Source: Leclercia sp. S52
Lineage (GTDB): Bacteria; Pseudomonadota; Gammaproteobacteria; Enterobacterales; Enterobacteriaceae
Length of the DNA stretch: 64,000 bases
Assembly: GCF_039727615.1 (NCBI RefSeq)
Contig: NZ_CP152474.1
Location: forward strand, 3,038,001 to 3,102,000
Reading direction: 5' to 3'
Below the pieces are notes generated by a model that was not told where the DNA came from, did not search any database, and saw only the letters and a program-made list of their open reading frames with translations. Of the stretch, positions 1 through 8,742 are shown in pieces (within the stretch, counting starts at the first letter, position 1; each line of letters begins with the position of its first letter). The position numbers were made by a program, and so were the translations under genes.

Positions 1-1
1 C

Positions 2-571
2 GGGCTGGAGTTTGGCCGGCGGGCGAAAGATGGCGGCGTGCCCTTCCACGAGTTCTTCAACCTGACCTTTAACCCCAATCTGAAGTTCATCTTCATCTAC
101 GCCATCCTGCTGCTGGTGGTGCTGCTGGTGCTGTACATCAAGCACCGCCTGACGCGGATGCCGATTGGCCGCGCCTGGGAGGCGCTGCGCGAGGACGAAA
201 TCGCCTGCCGCTCCATGGGCCTCAACCATGTGCTGGTCAAGCTGTCGGCCTTTACACTCGGGGCCTCTACCGCGGGCATTGCCGGGGTATTCTTCGCCAC
301 CTATCAGGGGTTTGTTAACCCCACCTCGTTCACCTTCTTTGAGTCGGCCCTGATCCTCGCCATCGTGGTGTTAGGCGGAATGGGCTCCACCCTCGGGGTG
401 GTGCTGGCCGCCTTCGTGCTCACCGTCACACCCGAGCTGCTGCGTACCTTCGCGGAGTACCGGGTGCTGCTGTTTGGCGTGTTAATGGTGGTGATGATGA
501 TCTGGCGGCCGCGAGGGCTGATCCGCATCAACCGCAGCGGCTTTGCGGTGCGTAAAGGAGTGGCGCCATGA
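2..571 (+). CDS. livM: LivM-type branched-chain amino-acid ABC permease (5' end outside window)
   Basis: This is the C-terminal 189 residues of an inner-membrane permease for branched-chain amino acids. The open frame runs in from the window edge, so the GTG at 38 is internal and not the start. The stretch [18 protein letters not shown] is the cytoplasmic EAA-like loop typical of LivM, which couples the permease to the ATPase. Several hydrophobic helices follow, with the family motif [11 protein letters not shown]. Its stop overlaps the start of livG (ATGA), so the two are translationally coupled. The neighbouring genes are the two ATPases of the same system. Substrate preference within the branched-chain or aromatic amino acids cannot be read from the sequence. 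Confidence 0.93.
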   Translation, partial: GLEFGRRAKDGGVPFHEFFNLTFNPNLKFIFIYAILLLVVLLVLYIKHRLTRMPIGRAWEALREDEIACRSMGLNHVLVKLSAFTLGASTAGIAGVFFATYQGFVNPTSFTFFESALILAIVVLGGMGSTLGVVLAAFVLTVTPELLRTFAEYRVLLFGVLMVVMMIWRPRGLIRINRSGFAVRKGVAP

Positions 572-1444
572 ACGGGACCATCTTAAGCGTCGAGCATCTG
601 ATGATGCACTTTGGCGGCATCAAGGCGCTCAATGACGTTAATCTCGAGGTGCAGCGCGGCTCCATTACCGCCCTGATCGGGCCGAACGGGGCGGGGAAAA
701 CCACGGTGTTCAACTGCCTGACCGGATTTTATAAAGCCTCCGGGGGGCAATATTTTGTTCAACACCCGGAGCAAAACCACCAACGTGATCCAGATCCTCG
801 GGCAGAAATTCCAGCCGGGAGACTGGATCAACCCGGCGCAGTTCGGCCAGCGTCTGTTCTACAAGATGTTTGGCGGGACTCATCTGGTCAACCGCGCCGG
901 GCTGGCGCGCACCTTCCAGAACATCCGCCTGTTCCGCGAGATGTCGGTGGTGGAGAACCTGCTGGTGGCGCAGCACATGCGGGTGAACCGCAACCTGCTG
1001 GCCGGGGTGCTCAATACCCCCGCCTACCGACGAGCGGAAAGCGACGCCCTCGACCGGGCCTTTTACTGGCTGGAGGTGGTGGATCTGGTGGACTGCGCCA
1101 ACCGTCTGGCGGGCGAGATGTCCTACGGCCAGCAGCGGCGGCTGGAGATTGCCCGCGCCATGTGTACCGGGCCGGAGATGATCTGTCTTGATGAACCGGC
1201 CGCCGGGCTCAACCCGGTGGAAACCCACACGCTGAGTAACATCATCCGTTTCCTGCGCGATCGCCACGACATCACCGTCCTGCTGATTGAGCACGATATG
1301 GGGATGGTGATGGAGATATCGGATCACATCATCGTCCTCGACCACGGGGATGTGATTGCCCAGGGCAAACCGGCGCAGATCCAGCACGATGAAAAAGTCA
1401 TTGCCGCCTATCTGGGCACCGATGAGAGCGAGGTCAGTGTATGA
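568..1444 (+). CDS. livG: LivG-type branched-chain amino-acid ABC ATPase, frame broken by one extra G
   Basis: This is the first ATPase of the Liv-type importer. Walker A (GPNGAGKTT) lies at residues 38-46. The signature [15 protein letters not shown] and Walker B with [13 protein letters not shown] are in the second half. As given, the frame breaks at a run of six G at 742-747. The frame opening at 568 runs into unrelated sequence, while the true C-terminal half continues in the next frame. With five G the two halves join as [11 protein letters not shown] and give 291 residues ending at 1444. Compared with E. coli LivG (about 255 aa) there is an insertion of roughly 35 residues after the Walker A region. 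The start overlaps the livM stop and the end overlaps livF. A sequencing error is more likely than a real mutation. Confidence 0.9.
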
Positions 1445-2157
1445 GTGAGGCAATGCTGGAATTTCGCCAGGTGGATGTCTATTACGGGGTGATCCAGGCG
1501 CTGAAACAGGTTTCGTTGCAGGTGAATCCCGGCGAAACCGTGGCGCTGATCGGCGCTAACGGGGCGGGCAAGTCGACCCTGCTGATGTCGATTTTCGGCC
1601 AGCCCCGTGTACGCGACGGGCAAATCCTGTTTTGCGGGGAAGATATCAGCCATAAATCGACCCACTACGTCGCCTCGGGCGGCATTGCCCAGGCCCCGGA
1701 AGGGCGGCGCATCTTCCCCGACATGACCGTCGAGGAGAACCTGCTGATGGGCACCATCCCCATCGGCAATCAGTATGCCGCAGAAGATCTGCAGAGCATG
1801 TTTGACCTCTTCCCGCGCCTGAAAGAGCGGCGTAAGCAGCGGGCGATGACCATGTCCGGCGGCGAGCAGCAGATGCTGGCTATCGCCCGGGCGCTGATGA
1901 GTCGGCCAAAACTGCTGCTGCTCGATGAGCCGAGCCTGGGGTTAGCCCCCATCGTGGTGAAGCAGATCTTTCAGACCCTGCGGGAGCTGGCGCGCAACGG
2001 GATGACGATTTTCCTCGTGGAGCAGAACGCGCACCATGCGCTGAAGCTTTCCGATCGCGGGTATGTGATGGTCAACGGCCAGATCCGCCTGAGCGGCAGC
2101 GGCGAGGAGCTGCTCGGCAATCAGGACGTCAGAAAGGCCTATCTGGGCGGTGCCTAG
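1441..2157 (+). CDS. livF: LivF-type branched-chain amino-acid ABC ATPase
   Basis: This is the second cytoplasmic ATPase of the branched-chain amino-acid importer, 238 residues, the usual LivF length. Walker A is GANGAGKST near residues 38-46. The ABC signature is MSGGEQQMLAIARAL, and Walker B is LLLLDEPSLGL. The sequence IAQAPEGRRIFPDMTVEENL is the characteristic LivF Q-loop region. The ATG overlaps the livG stop (ATGA), so it belongs to the same operon. It is the last gene, and a perfect stem-loop follows at 2164-2187. No binding-protein gene lies downstream. Any livJ/livK-type partner would be upstream of the window or elsewhere. Confidence 0.95.
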   Translation: MSEAMLEFRQVDVYYGVIQALKQVSLQVNPGETVALIGANGAGKSTLLMSIFGQPRVRDGQILFCGEDISHKSTHYVASGGIAQAPEGRRIFPDMTVEENLLMGTIPIGNQYAAEDLQSMFDLFPRLKERRKQRAMTMSGGEQQMLAIARALMSRPKLLLLDEPSLGLAPIVVKQIFQTLRELARNGMTIFLVEQNAHHALKLSDRGYVMVNGQIRLSGSGEELLGNQDVRKAYLGGA

Positions 2158-2163
2158 TCATAA

Positions 2164-2187
2164 GCCAGCCAGGACTCCCTGGCTGGC
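2164..2187. terminator. Stem-loop between convergent livF and opgE-like genes
   Basis: A perfect 10-bp inverted repeat (GCCAGCCAGG, loop ACTC, CCTGGCTGGC) lies between the two convergent stop codons. There is no clear T-tract on either strand, so it may act in both directions or serve mainly as a 3'-end stabiliser. Confidence 0.55.
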
Positions 2188-2192
2188 GGTGA

Positions 2193-3765
2193 TTAATGGA
2201 GATCGTCCGGAAGCTGCGCGTAGTCCACTTTTTGCAGCTTAAAGTTGGTCACCCACGGGGTGCCCGCATCCTGCTCCGAGACAAAGGGGTATTTCGGGGT
2301 TAACTCTTTCGCCTCGATCCCGGTCCAGACGGAGAAGAAATCGAGAAAATCGTTGGCGGAACGCCGGGCCTTAATCAGGTGATGCTCTTTATCGTCGCTG
2401 GACATGATCATAAAGGGCACCTGATAGTTTTGCTGGAAGGCATCACCATGGGCCATATATTGCCCTCCGGTCAGACGGGCTTTATAGGTCAGGCCGTGGT
2501 CGGAGAAGTAGACCATCGAGAAGCTGTCGCCGGTGGTCTGCAGCTGCTGATAGAGCTGTTTTAACAGGGCGTCGGTCTGGGTGATGCTGTAGATGTAGCA
2601 GGAGGTCTCTTTCGACTCCACAAACTCGACGTACTTACCCTGAGTGCGCTCGCAGGCCTGCGGGTGCGAGCCCATCAAATGCAGGACGATCAGTCGGGGT
2701 TCGGTACGGCGGGTGGACAACACCTGCTGCGTCATCTGCAGCAAAGCGTCATCCCGCGGGTTACTTTCATCTTCGTAATACCCTTTGCGCAGGAACTGCA
2801 CGTCATCCGCGCGCTTCGCAATGCTGGCGATGGCGGTATCGTACTCGCCAATCTGCCCCTGATTGGAGAACCACCAGGTCTGGAACCCGGCGCGGTTCGC
2901 CAGGGTGACGAAATTATTCTGATACTCCGGGCTTCCCCCGCTCACCCGGCTCAGGGAGAGGCCCAGCGAGGTTTGGGTGGAGGCGCTGGAGGAGACAAAA
3001 TCCGTGAACAGCGTGCCGTTAACCGAGCTGGCAAAGGGGGGTGTTATTCCACTGCCCGCCAAAGGCACCCAGGGCGTCCCGCCGCGCGCTTTCACCGATC
3101 ACCACCACGTAGTTCTGGTAGCGGGGCTTCACCGCCAGCACGGTCCAGTTGTCCTTCATCTTAGCCAGTTCCAGCATGTGCGCTTTTTCCTGCACCACTT
3201 CCCGGTTGTTGATCGCTACGTCCTTCACAAAGCGGAACACCGGATAGCCCACATCCAACAGGGTGAAGTTTCCCCAGTAGACCAGGTTTTTCGCCGGGGT
3301 AATAAAGAAACAGGCGACGCTGAAGGCCAGACAGAGCATATCCACGCGGCGCCACGGCATTTTCGGCGTCACTTTACGCCGTATTGCCACTCCGCCTAGC
3401 GCCAGAATAACCAGGGACACCAGATAGCTGTGCCACGGGAAGATCGTCAGCATCTCAACGGATTCATTAACGTTGGTGGCGTGTAGCGCCAGCAGAGTGT
3501 TGAAATTCGGTGCGCCATAGGCCTGTTCAAACGGGAAGTACATGGCCGCCAGCAGGCTGCACAGGGCAATAAATCCTTTCTGCACGCGAGGTGCGATCCG
3601 CCAGAGCACAAAGAGTACGCAGCTAAAGGCCACCGAATAGAGCAGGCTGAATGAATATCCAAACGAGTAATTAATCAGCACGGACTGCAGGAAATAAAAA
3701 GCGGCCCATGGACTCAGGGAAATATCGCGGATCCAGAGGGGATATTTACTCGCGGTTATATTCAT
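2193..3765 (-). CDS. opgE: OpgE/YbiP-type phosphoethanolamine transferase, frame broken by one extra G
   Basis: This is an inner-membrane enzyme with several N-terminal helices and a periplasmic alkaline-phosphatase-fold domain. The motifs VVIGESARRDALGAFGG, the nucleophile region SASTQTSLGL, LHLMGSHP and YFSDHGL are those of phosphoethanolamine transferases. The overall sequence is closest, from memory, to E. coli OpgE (decorates osmoregulated periplasmic glucans) rather than EptA or EptB. As given, the frame breaks at six G (plus strand 3036-3041). Five restores NNTPFASSVNG and a protein of about 523 residues from the ATG at 3765. An in-frame ATG at 3828 is possible. The Shine-Dalgarno signal at 3765 is weak, so the start is uncertain. 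The gene converges with livF and stands alone. Confidence 0.85.
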
Positions 3766-3976
3766 ATTGATGGTAATCCACAATAAGCCGCAGCGAAATG
3801 CTGGCAACAGGGATCGACACACCGCCATAAAAGGCGATATATGGATAAAAATGGCGCATTTATGGAGAAACTTATCTTAAGATAGAGCGCGCGGGCGGGA
3901 TGGTCAACGTTTCGTCATGTGATATTTATCAAACTGAAGCAATATCATCATAATTTATTAACAATTGTGTGATAGT

Positions 3977-4046
3977 GCGTCTTTCATATTATTTCTGAAA
4001 GACGCCAATACGATGATAATAATTAAGCCATCAGGCATTATTATTA
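3977..4046 (-). terminator. Two stem-loops downstream of the MerP-like gene
   Basis: An AT-rich hairpin with a GCCTGATGGC core at about 4015-4046 directly follows the MerP-like stop. A second, perfect 10-bp inverted repeat (GCGTCTTTCA and TGAAAGACGC, 9-nt loop) lies at 3977-4005. Together they probably end the minus-strand transcript before the opgE-like gene. Neither has a long T-tract, so this reading is tentative. I see no gene in 3766-4049. Confidence 0.4.
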
Positions 4047-4049
4047 TAT

Positions 4050-4331
4050 TCAGGGTTTTTCAATGCGGTTCACAGTTGCCGTATATCCCGTATTTGCCAC
4101 CGCCTGTAATAATGTCTCCGTCGGGAAACCTTCCGGGACGATAACGTCGGATTGTCGCGTCTTCAACGAGGCTTTGGCTTTCACCACCCCTTCCGTTTCC
4201 CGCAGGGCCTGGTTAACCGAAATCACGCACAGCGAGCAGGTCATGCCCTGCACGTCCAGAACCACTTTTTCATTCGCAGCCTGCGCAACCAGGGGCAGTA
4301 ACAGACTCGCGGTTATCAGCAGTCGTTTCAT
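4050..4331 (-). CDS. MerP-like periplasmic heavy-metal-associated domain protein
   Basis: This is a small protein of 93 residues with a clear Sec signal peptide (MKRLLITASLLLPLVAQA). One heavy-metal-associated (HMA) ferredoxin-fold domain follows. The metal site is GMTCSLC near residues 30-36, a CxxC motif as in MerP and CopZ-type chaperones. Its start overlaps the stop of the MerT-like gene, so the pair is translationally coupled, as merT-merP are in mercury operons. There is no merA, merR or other mer gene nearby, so Hg(II) is not assured as substrate. Copper, zinc or another soft metal is equally possible. Confidence 0.85.
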   Translation of the reverse strand: MKRLLITASLLLPLVAQAANEKVVLDVQGMTCSLCVISVNQALRETEGVVKAKASLKTRQSDVIVPEGFPTETLLQAVANTGYTATVNRIEKP

Positions 4332-4684
4332 TCCATCACCTCATAATACCAGGCCACTACCGTGGGGTAGAACAGCACCAGCAACAGCACCGGCAGCGAG
4401 AGCCAGAACAGCAGACGCATTTGTCCCAGCGTCATCCGCCCGGTACACCACGGTCGCGTTGAAAAATAGAGCCGCCAGAAGACCCGCAGCATCAGCCCTG
4501 ACGACAGCAGGATCATCGGCACCCGCAGGAACTCAAGCTGGCTGAGCCCGGCAAAACCGGCAGCCGAGATACCAAACAGCAGATAGAGCAGCGGCCCGAC
4601 GCAGCACAGCCCGGCGGTGACGGCCGCCGCGGCAGCCGTCAGCAGGGTCAGCCCCGCGCCCTTAGCGTTGTTCTGTTGAGACAT
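4328..4684 (-). CDS. MerT-like inner-membrane metal transport protein
   Basis: This is a 118-residue hydrophobic protein with about three membrane helices. The first helix carries the paired cysteines of MerT (AGLCCVGPLLYLLFGIS). A third cysteine lies in the loop RPWCTGRMT. In MerT the first-helix pair receives Hg(II) from MerP. The start chosen is ATG at 4684 (MSQQNNAKG). A longer frame reaching 4744 would run far into the transglutaminase gene. Even so, it overlaps that gene's 3' end by 23 bases. The protein acts with the MerP-like product downstream. The link to a transglutaminase gene is unusual and not explained by known mer operons. Confidence 0.8.
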   Translation of the reverse strand: MSQQNNAKGAGLTLLTAAAAAVTAGLCCVGPLLYLLFGISAAGFAGLSQLEFLRVPMILLSSGLMLRVFWRLYFSTRPWCTGRMTLGQMRLLFWLSLPVLLLVLFYPTVVAWYYEVME

Positions 4685-5807
4685 AGTGGTATGTGAACAC
4701 CTTCGGATCGTAAAAATTGAGCGGGTCGCCGTCCACTTCGGCATAGGGGTAGCCGAAGTTATTCACCGCACCCTGCTCCGCCGCCGGGTAAAGCTCAAAA
4801 TCGCGTCCGTAGTTAAAGCCTACCCAGTTCATCTCCCAGTTGCCAAACAGGTACGTATTCACCGCCTGTACATCGGGATCCTGATGGGCTTTTTTCTCCG
4901 CCAGGCGCATTTTGGTGACGTCAGCCGGATCGCACGGCAGCCAGCCGTAACCCGCCAGATAAAACTCCGCCCGGCAGTGCTGCCCGCCGCTGACGTCGGA
5001 CACGCCCGCGCTGTCAGCCTTGCCGAAGGCGCTGGCGGAGTAACGTTCGAGTTTGTTGGCCCGGCCCAGGCGGATGCCGAACAGCTCACGCGCCGGGATG
5101 CCGCTGGCGCGCGCCAGGGCGACAAACACCGAACTGATATCGGTGCATTTGCCGCTAAGCTTGCCGCTTTGCAGAATGGTTGCCACATCGCCGGTGCCAC
5201 AGCCAATCACGTCGTTATCGCGCTCCATATGGCTGCTGACCCATTCGTAGATCAGGCGCGCTTTCTTCAGCGGATTGGTTTCACCCGCGGTAATTTTTTG
5301 CGCCGTTTCATGTACCAGGCCATCAACCGGAGTGTGGGTTGTCGGCAGCAGGTACGGCTTCACTGCCAGCGGATAGACAATCTGCTCCGGTGCCTGCCAG
5401 TGTTTCAGGGCGTCATGTTTCAGCGGCTCCCAGTCTGCCGTTTCGATCTCCAGATCGAGCTGGAGCAACAGATCGCCGTCGGATTTCGGCCAGGTCGCGA
5501 ACAGCGTTTTGGCCCCGTAGGCGTTGTTGGTGGTGATATACGCCTGCTGGTAGTTGCCGCTGAACGACAGGCCGGTCATCTGCTGAAAGGCAGTATCCAC
5601 CGGTAGGGGGATCCAGAGTTTCACCACCCCGCTGGAGCCCTGCGGCGGCGCCAGTTTATAGGTTTGCGACAGGACGAACCGACGGCGCATCACCGGTGCG
5701 GCGAGCGGGGCGCTGTTTTGCACCACCGTCTGGCTGGCGACGGCCGGGCCTACCAGGCCTGCGGCAGAAAGAAGAACGCTGGATTTAAGAAATTGTCGAC
5801 GCTGCAT
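4662..5807 (-). CDS. Exported transglutaminase-like protein with Tat-type signal
   Basis: This is a 381-residue protein beginning MQRRQFLKSSVLL, a good twin-arginine (RRxFLK) signal, so it is probably exported folded to the periplasm. The central part is a transglutaminase-like (papain-fold) core. The likely catalytic Cys is in SGKCTDISSVFVALARASG, the His in GGQHCRAEFY and the Asp in LPCDPAD, in the expected order. An N-terminal beta-rich region precedes the core. It is the first gene of a minus-strand unit with the MerT-like and MerP-like genes, overlapping the former. The family includes proteases and cross-linking enzymes, and I cannot name the substrate. Confidence 0.8.
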   Translation of the reverse strand: MQRRQFLKSSVLLSAAGLVGPAVASQTVVQNSAPLAAPVMRRRFVLSQTYKLAPPQGSSGVVKLWIPLPVDTAFQQMTGLSFSGNYQQAYITTNNAYGAKTLFATWPKSDGDLLLQLDLEIETADWEPLKHDALKHWQAPEQIVYPLAVKPYLLPTTHTPVDGLVHETAQKITAGETNPLKKARLIYEWVSSHMERDNDVIGCGTGDVATILQSGKLSGKCTDISSVFVALARASGIPARELFGIRLGRANKLERYSASAFGKADSAGVSDVSGGQHCRAEFYLAGYGWLPCDPADVTKMRLAEKKAHQDPDVQAVNTYLFGNWEMNWVGFNYGRDFELYPAAEQGAVNNFGYPYAEVDGDPLNFYDPKVFTYHYVSTEQR

Positions 5808-6219
5808 GGCTAGCTGTCCCTTGAAAATGAATGTTCATCACAGCAGACAGAAGCTGGCGCGGAGTGATAGAGATGATTCATCAATAACAGACCTGTTAAC
5901 TGTGAATGAAAGATTAAGCGCCGTTATTAGGCGGCATTCTGGCGGGGTTGTACAGCCATGAAGGCAAAAAATCGAGAATAACCGCAACAATTGCAGGGCC
6001 GGGGTTCGGAAGTGTCTAAATAGTGTGCGGTGTGCGGCCTGCTCCCCCCTCACCCCATCCCTCTCCCTGAATGGAGAGGATGCCGATCGTGCACTTATTT
6101 AATTCACCGACCCATAGGGTGAATCATTATTCTCACCTAATATTAATTTGAACACGGCTTTATAAAACAACATATCCAGATAGTCATTTTAATTTTTTAC
6201 CACCCTACAGAGGTATGAG
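5808..6219. other. Divergent intergenic region
   Basis: These 412 bases separate the divergent transglutaminase gene and the sugar-ABC operon, so both promoters should lie here. The right half (about 6090-6200) is strongly AT-rich. I could not fix a convincing -35/-10 pair for either gene. A C-rich repeat-like hairpin lies at about 6045-6080. I see no coding sequence. Confidence 0.5.
6043..6080. repeat. C-rich intergenic repeat with CCTCTCC/GGAGAGG stem
   Basis: The stretch CTCACCCCATCCCTCTCC followed by a short loop and GGAGAGG resembles the dispersed 'CCCTCACCC..CCTCTCCC' intergenic repeats common in gamma-proteobacterial genomes. Only one copy is seen in this window, so membership of a repeat family is from general knowledge. 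Confidence 0.45.
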
Positions 6220-7203
6220 ATGAGTAAAATAAGCTTAACAAAATTATTGTCTGCGAGCTTGCTCGGGTTGATGGTTTTCTCGACCTCTGCAATGGCGAAA
6301 GAAATTGAAGTGGTCAATATTTCCAAGATAGACGGCATGCCCTGGTTTAATCGCATGGGAGAAGGCGTCACCAAAGCGGGCAGCGATCTCGGGATTAAAG
6401 CCTCTCAGGTGGGGCCGTCCAGCACCGATGCGCCGCAGCAGGTTAAAATAATTGAGGATTTAATTGCTAAAAAAGTCTCCGCCATCGGTATCGTGCCTAA
6501 TGACGCCGATGTTCTCGAGCCGGTATTCAAAAAGGCGCGTGAGGCGGGCATCGTGGTATTAACCAACGAATCCCCGGGTCAACCCAGCGCCAACTGGGAT
6601 GTGGAAATTATCGATAACCAGAAATTCGCCGCCGATAACGTTGAAGAGATGGCAAAAGCCATGGGCGGCAAAGGCGGCTATGTCATTTATGTCGGCAGCC
6701 TGACCGTGCCCCAGCATAACCTGTGGGCGGATCTGTTCGTGAAATATCAGAAAGAACACTACCCGGAGATGCATGAAGTCACCAACCGCATGCCGGTGGC
6801 CGAAAACATCGACGACGCCCGCCGTACCACCATCGATCTGATGAAAGCCCATCCCGATATGAAAGGGATTGTCTCATTTGGTTCTCAGGGCCCTATCGGT
6901 GCAGGCCGCGCGGTGAAAGAGAAACGGGCGAAAGGCAAAGTCTTTGTCTACGGCATGATGATCCCATCTCAGGCCGCCTCGCTGATTAAAAGCGGCGATA
7001 TTGCCATGGGGATCACCTACGATCCGGCTTCTGCGGGTTATGCCATCACCGCCATCGCCGACAAGGTGCTGAAAGGGGAAGAGATTACCCAGGGCCTGGA
7101 AATCCCGAACCTCGGTAAAGCTGACGTGGATCCCGAAAAACGCATCATCAAATTCCATAAAGTCCTGCGCGTCACCAAAGAGAATATCGATAGCTTGTAT
7201 TGA
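6220..7203 (+). CDS. Sugar/AI-2-type ABC transporter periplasmic binding protein
   Basis: This is a 327-residue periplasmic binding protein (Peripla_BP_4, RbsB/LsrB-like class). The Sec signal is MSKISLTKLLSASLLGLMVF, ending at SAMA. The mature part shows the two-lobe pattern with SAIGIVPNDADVLEPVFKKA and IVVLTNESPG. It is most like LsrB- and RhaS-type proteins, but the ligand cannot be named. The start follows a GAGGT-type ribosome site. It is the first gene of a five-gene operon. A strong stem-loop at 7214-7238 just after its stop probably raises its level relative to the downstream genes, as is common for binding proteins. Confidence 0.85.
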   Translation: MSKISLTKLLSASLLGLMVFSTSAMAKEIEVVNISKIDGMPWFNRMGEGVTKAGSDLGIKASQVGPSSTDAPQQVKIIEDLIAKKVSAIGIVPNDADVLEPVFKKAREAGIVVLTNESPGQPSANWDVEIIDNQKFAADNVEEMAKAMGGKGGYVIYVGSLTVPQHNLWADLFVKYQKEHYPEMHEVTNRMPVAENIDDARRTTIDLMKAHPDMKGIVSFGSQGPIGAGRAVKEKRAKGKVFVYGMMIPSQAASLIKSGDIAMGITYDPASAGYAITAIADKVLKGEEITQGLEIPNLGKADVDPEKRIIKFHKVLRVTKENIDSLY

Positions 7204-7213
7204 TCCGTTGAAC

Positions 7214-7238
7214 CCGCACGCCCTGTCAGGGCGTGCGG
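7214..7238 (+). promoter_or_regulatory. Intercistronic stem-loop after the binding-protein gene
   Basis: A nearly perfect 12-bp inverted repeat (CCGCACGCCCTG and CAGGGCGTGCGG around one T) lies between the first two genes. It has no T-tract, so it is more likely a partial attenuator or an mRNA-protecting hairpin than a terminator. Confidence 0.55.
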
Positions 7239-7260
7239 CATGAGCCCCTGAGAGGTAGAC

Positions 7261-8742
7261 ATGGAGCCCTTTATTTCACTGGGTAAGATCAGCAAGACCT
7301 TCTACGGCGTAAAAGCGCTGGATAACATCAACCTGACGCTGTTGCCCGGAGAAGTGCACTGTCTGGCCGGGCAGAACGGCTGCGGCAAATCGACGCTGAT
7401 TAAAATCATCTCCGGCGTCTATAAACCCGATCCCGGCTTTGAGATCGCCATCGAAGGTAAGCCTTACGCCCATCTTTCGCCCATCGACTCCGTTAAAGCC
7501 GGGATTCAGGTGATCTATCAGGATCTCTCCTTATTCCCCAATTTAACCGTCGCGGAAAACATCGGTATCCACCAGCACCACCACCATCTGCTGGTCAACA
7601 AGCGGGAGATCCGCCGTATCGCCGAGCTGACGATGAAGAGTATTGACGCCCGGCTGGATCTGGATGCCAACGTGGAGTCCCTGCCCATCGCCCAACGTCA
7701 GATTGTGGCCATTTGCCGGGCGCTGGCCCAGGAGGCCAGGCTGATCGTTATGGATGAGCCCACCGCTTCGCTGACCATGCAGGAGGTGAAGGGGCTGCTG
7801 CGGGTCATCGGCGACCTGAAGAAAAGAAATATCTGCGTGGTATTTGTCAGCCACCGGCTGGATGAGGTGCTGGAGATCTCCGATCGGATCAGCGTGCTGA
7901 AAAACGGCAGCCTGGTCGGTACTTACCCCGCCAGCGACATCAATAATAAAAAACTCGCTTTCCTGATGACCGGCAAAGAGTTCTCGTATGCGGTCCTGCC
8001 GCCGATTGAGAAAATTGGCGACGTGGCGCTTAAGGTCACGAATCTCACTAAACATCAGCAGTACAAAGACATCTCTTTCCAGATCCATCAGGGAGAGATC
8101 CTGGCCATTACCGGACTGCTGGGTGCCGGGCGCACGGAGCTGTGCCTGAGCCTTTTCGGGCTCACGAAGCCCGATTCCGGCGAGATAGTGCTGGAGGGTA
8201 AGACGGTGCAGTTCGCCAGCAACCGGGATGCGGTGAGAGCCGGGATAGGCTATGTCTCTGAAGACCGGATGAGCACCGGTCTGGTGATGGATCAGTCGAT
8301 CAATGACAACATTATCTCCACCGTGCTGCAGCGGCTGAAAACCCCGTTCAGGCTGCTGGACAGGTCCAAATCGGACCGCATCGTCACGGATCTCATCGAG
8401 CAGCTGAGCATTAAGATTGGCAGCGTCAATCTGCCCGTCAACACCCTCTCCGGCGGCAACGCCCAGCGCGTGGCGATTGCCAAATGGCTGGCCATCAACC
8501 CCAAAGTGCTGATCCTCGACTCCCCCACCGTCGGCGTCGACATTGCCAACAAAGCGGGGATCTACCAGATCATCTCCGCCCTGTCGCGAAAGGGGATCGC
8601 GGTGCTGATGATCACCGATGAGATCGACGAAGCCTTCTTTAACAGCCACCGGATTTTAGTCATGCGCAAGGGCGCGATCGTCGCGGAAATTCTCCCGGAA
8701 AAAACCACAGAGGCCGCGCTGGCAGAGGTCGTCAATGGTTAA
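7261..8742 (+). CDS. Sugar ABC transporter double-domain ATPase (RbsA/MglA-like)
   Basis: This is a 493-residue cytoplasmic ATPase with two ABC domains, the layout of RbsA, MglA and LsrA. Domain 1 has Walker A GQNGCGKST near residues 38-46 and Walker B LIVMDEPTASL, with the degenerate signature LPIAQRQ normal for this class. Domain 2 has the degenerate Walker A GLLGAGRTE and a full signature LSGGNAQRVAIAKWL with VLILDSPTVGVD. The second domain is typically not fully catalytic in this family. A good GAGAGGT ribosome site precedes the ATG. The 3' end overlaps the next gene by 8 bases. Confidence 0.9.
   Translation: MEPFISLGKISKTFYGVKALDNINLTLLPGEVHCLAGQNGCGKSTLIKIISGVYKPDPGFEIAIEGKPYAHLSPIDSVKAGIQVIYQDLSLFPNLTVAENIGIHQHHHHLLVNKREIRRIAELTMKSIDARLDLDANVESLPIAQRQIVAICRALAQEARLIVMDEPTASLTMQEVKGLLRVIGDLKKRNICVVFVSHRLDEVLEISDRISVLKNGSLVGTYPASDINNKKLAFLMTGKEFSYAVLPPIEKIGDVALKVTNLTKHQQYKDISFQIHQGEILAITGLLGAGRTELCLSLFGLTKPDSGEIVLEGKTVQFASNRDAVRAGIGYVSEDRMSTGLVMDQSINDNIISTVLQRLKTPFRLLDRSKSDRIVTDLIEQLSIKIGSVNLPVNTLSGGNAQRVAIAKWLAINPKVLILDSPTVGVDIANKAGIYQIISALSRKGIAVLMITDEIDEAFFNSHRILVMRKGAIVAEILPEKTTEAALAEVVNG

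Noticed and set aside
568..1191. Programmed frameshifting to explain the broken genes
   Set aside because: No slippery heptamer with a downstream stem is common to the sites, and the genes (livG, opgE-like, amyA, glycosyltransferase) are not known to use it. The same extra G in a tRNA argues for a read error.
7543..8649. Minus-strand 368-codon frame within the sugar ATPase gene
   Set aside because: Antisense shadow of a clear double ABC ATPase. The protein has no recognisable domain.
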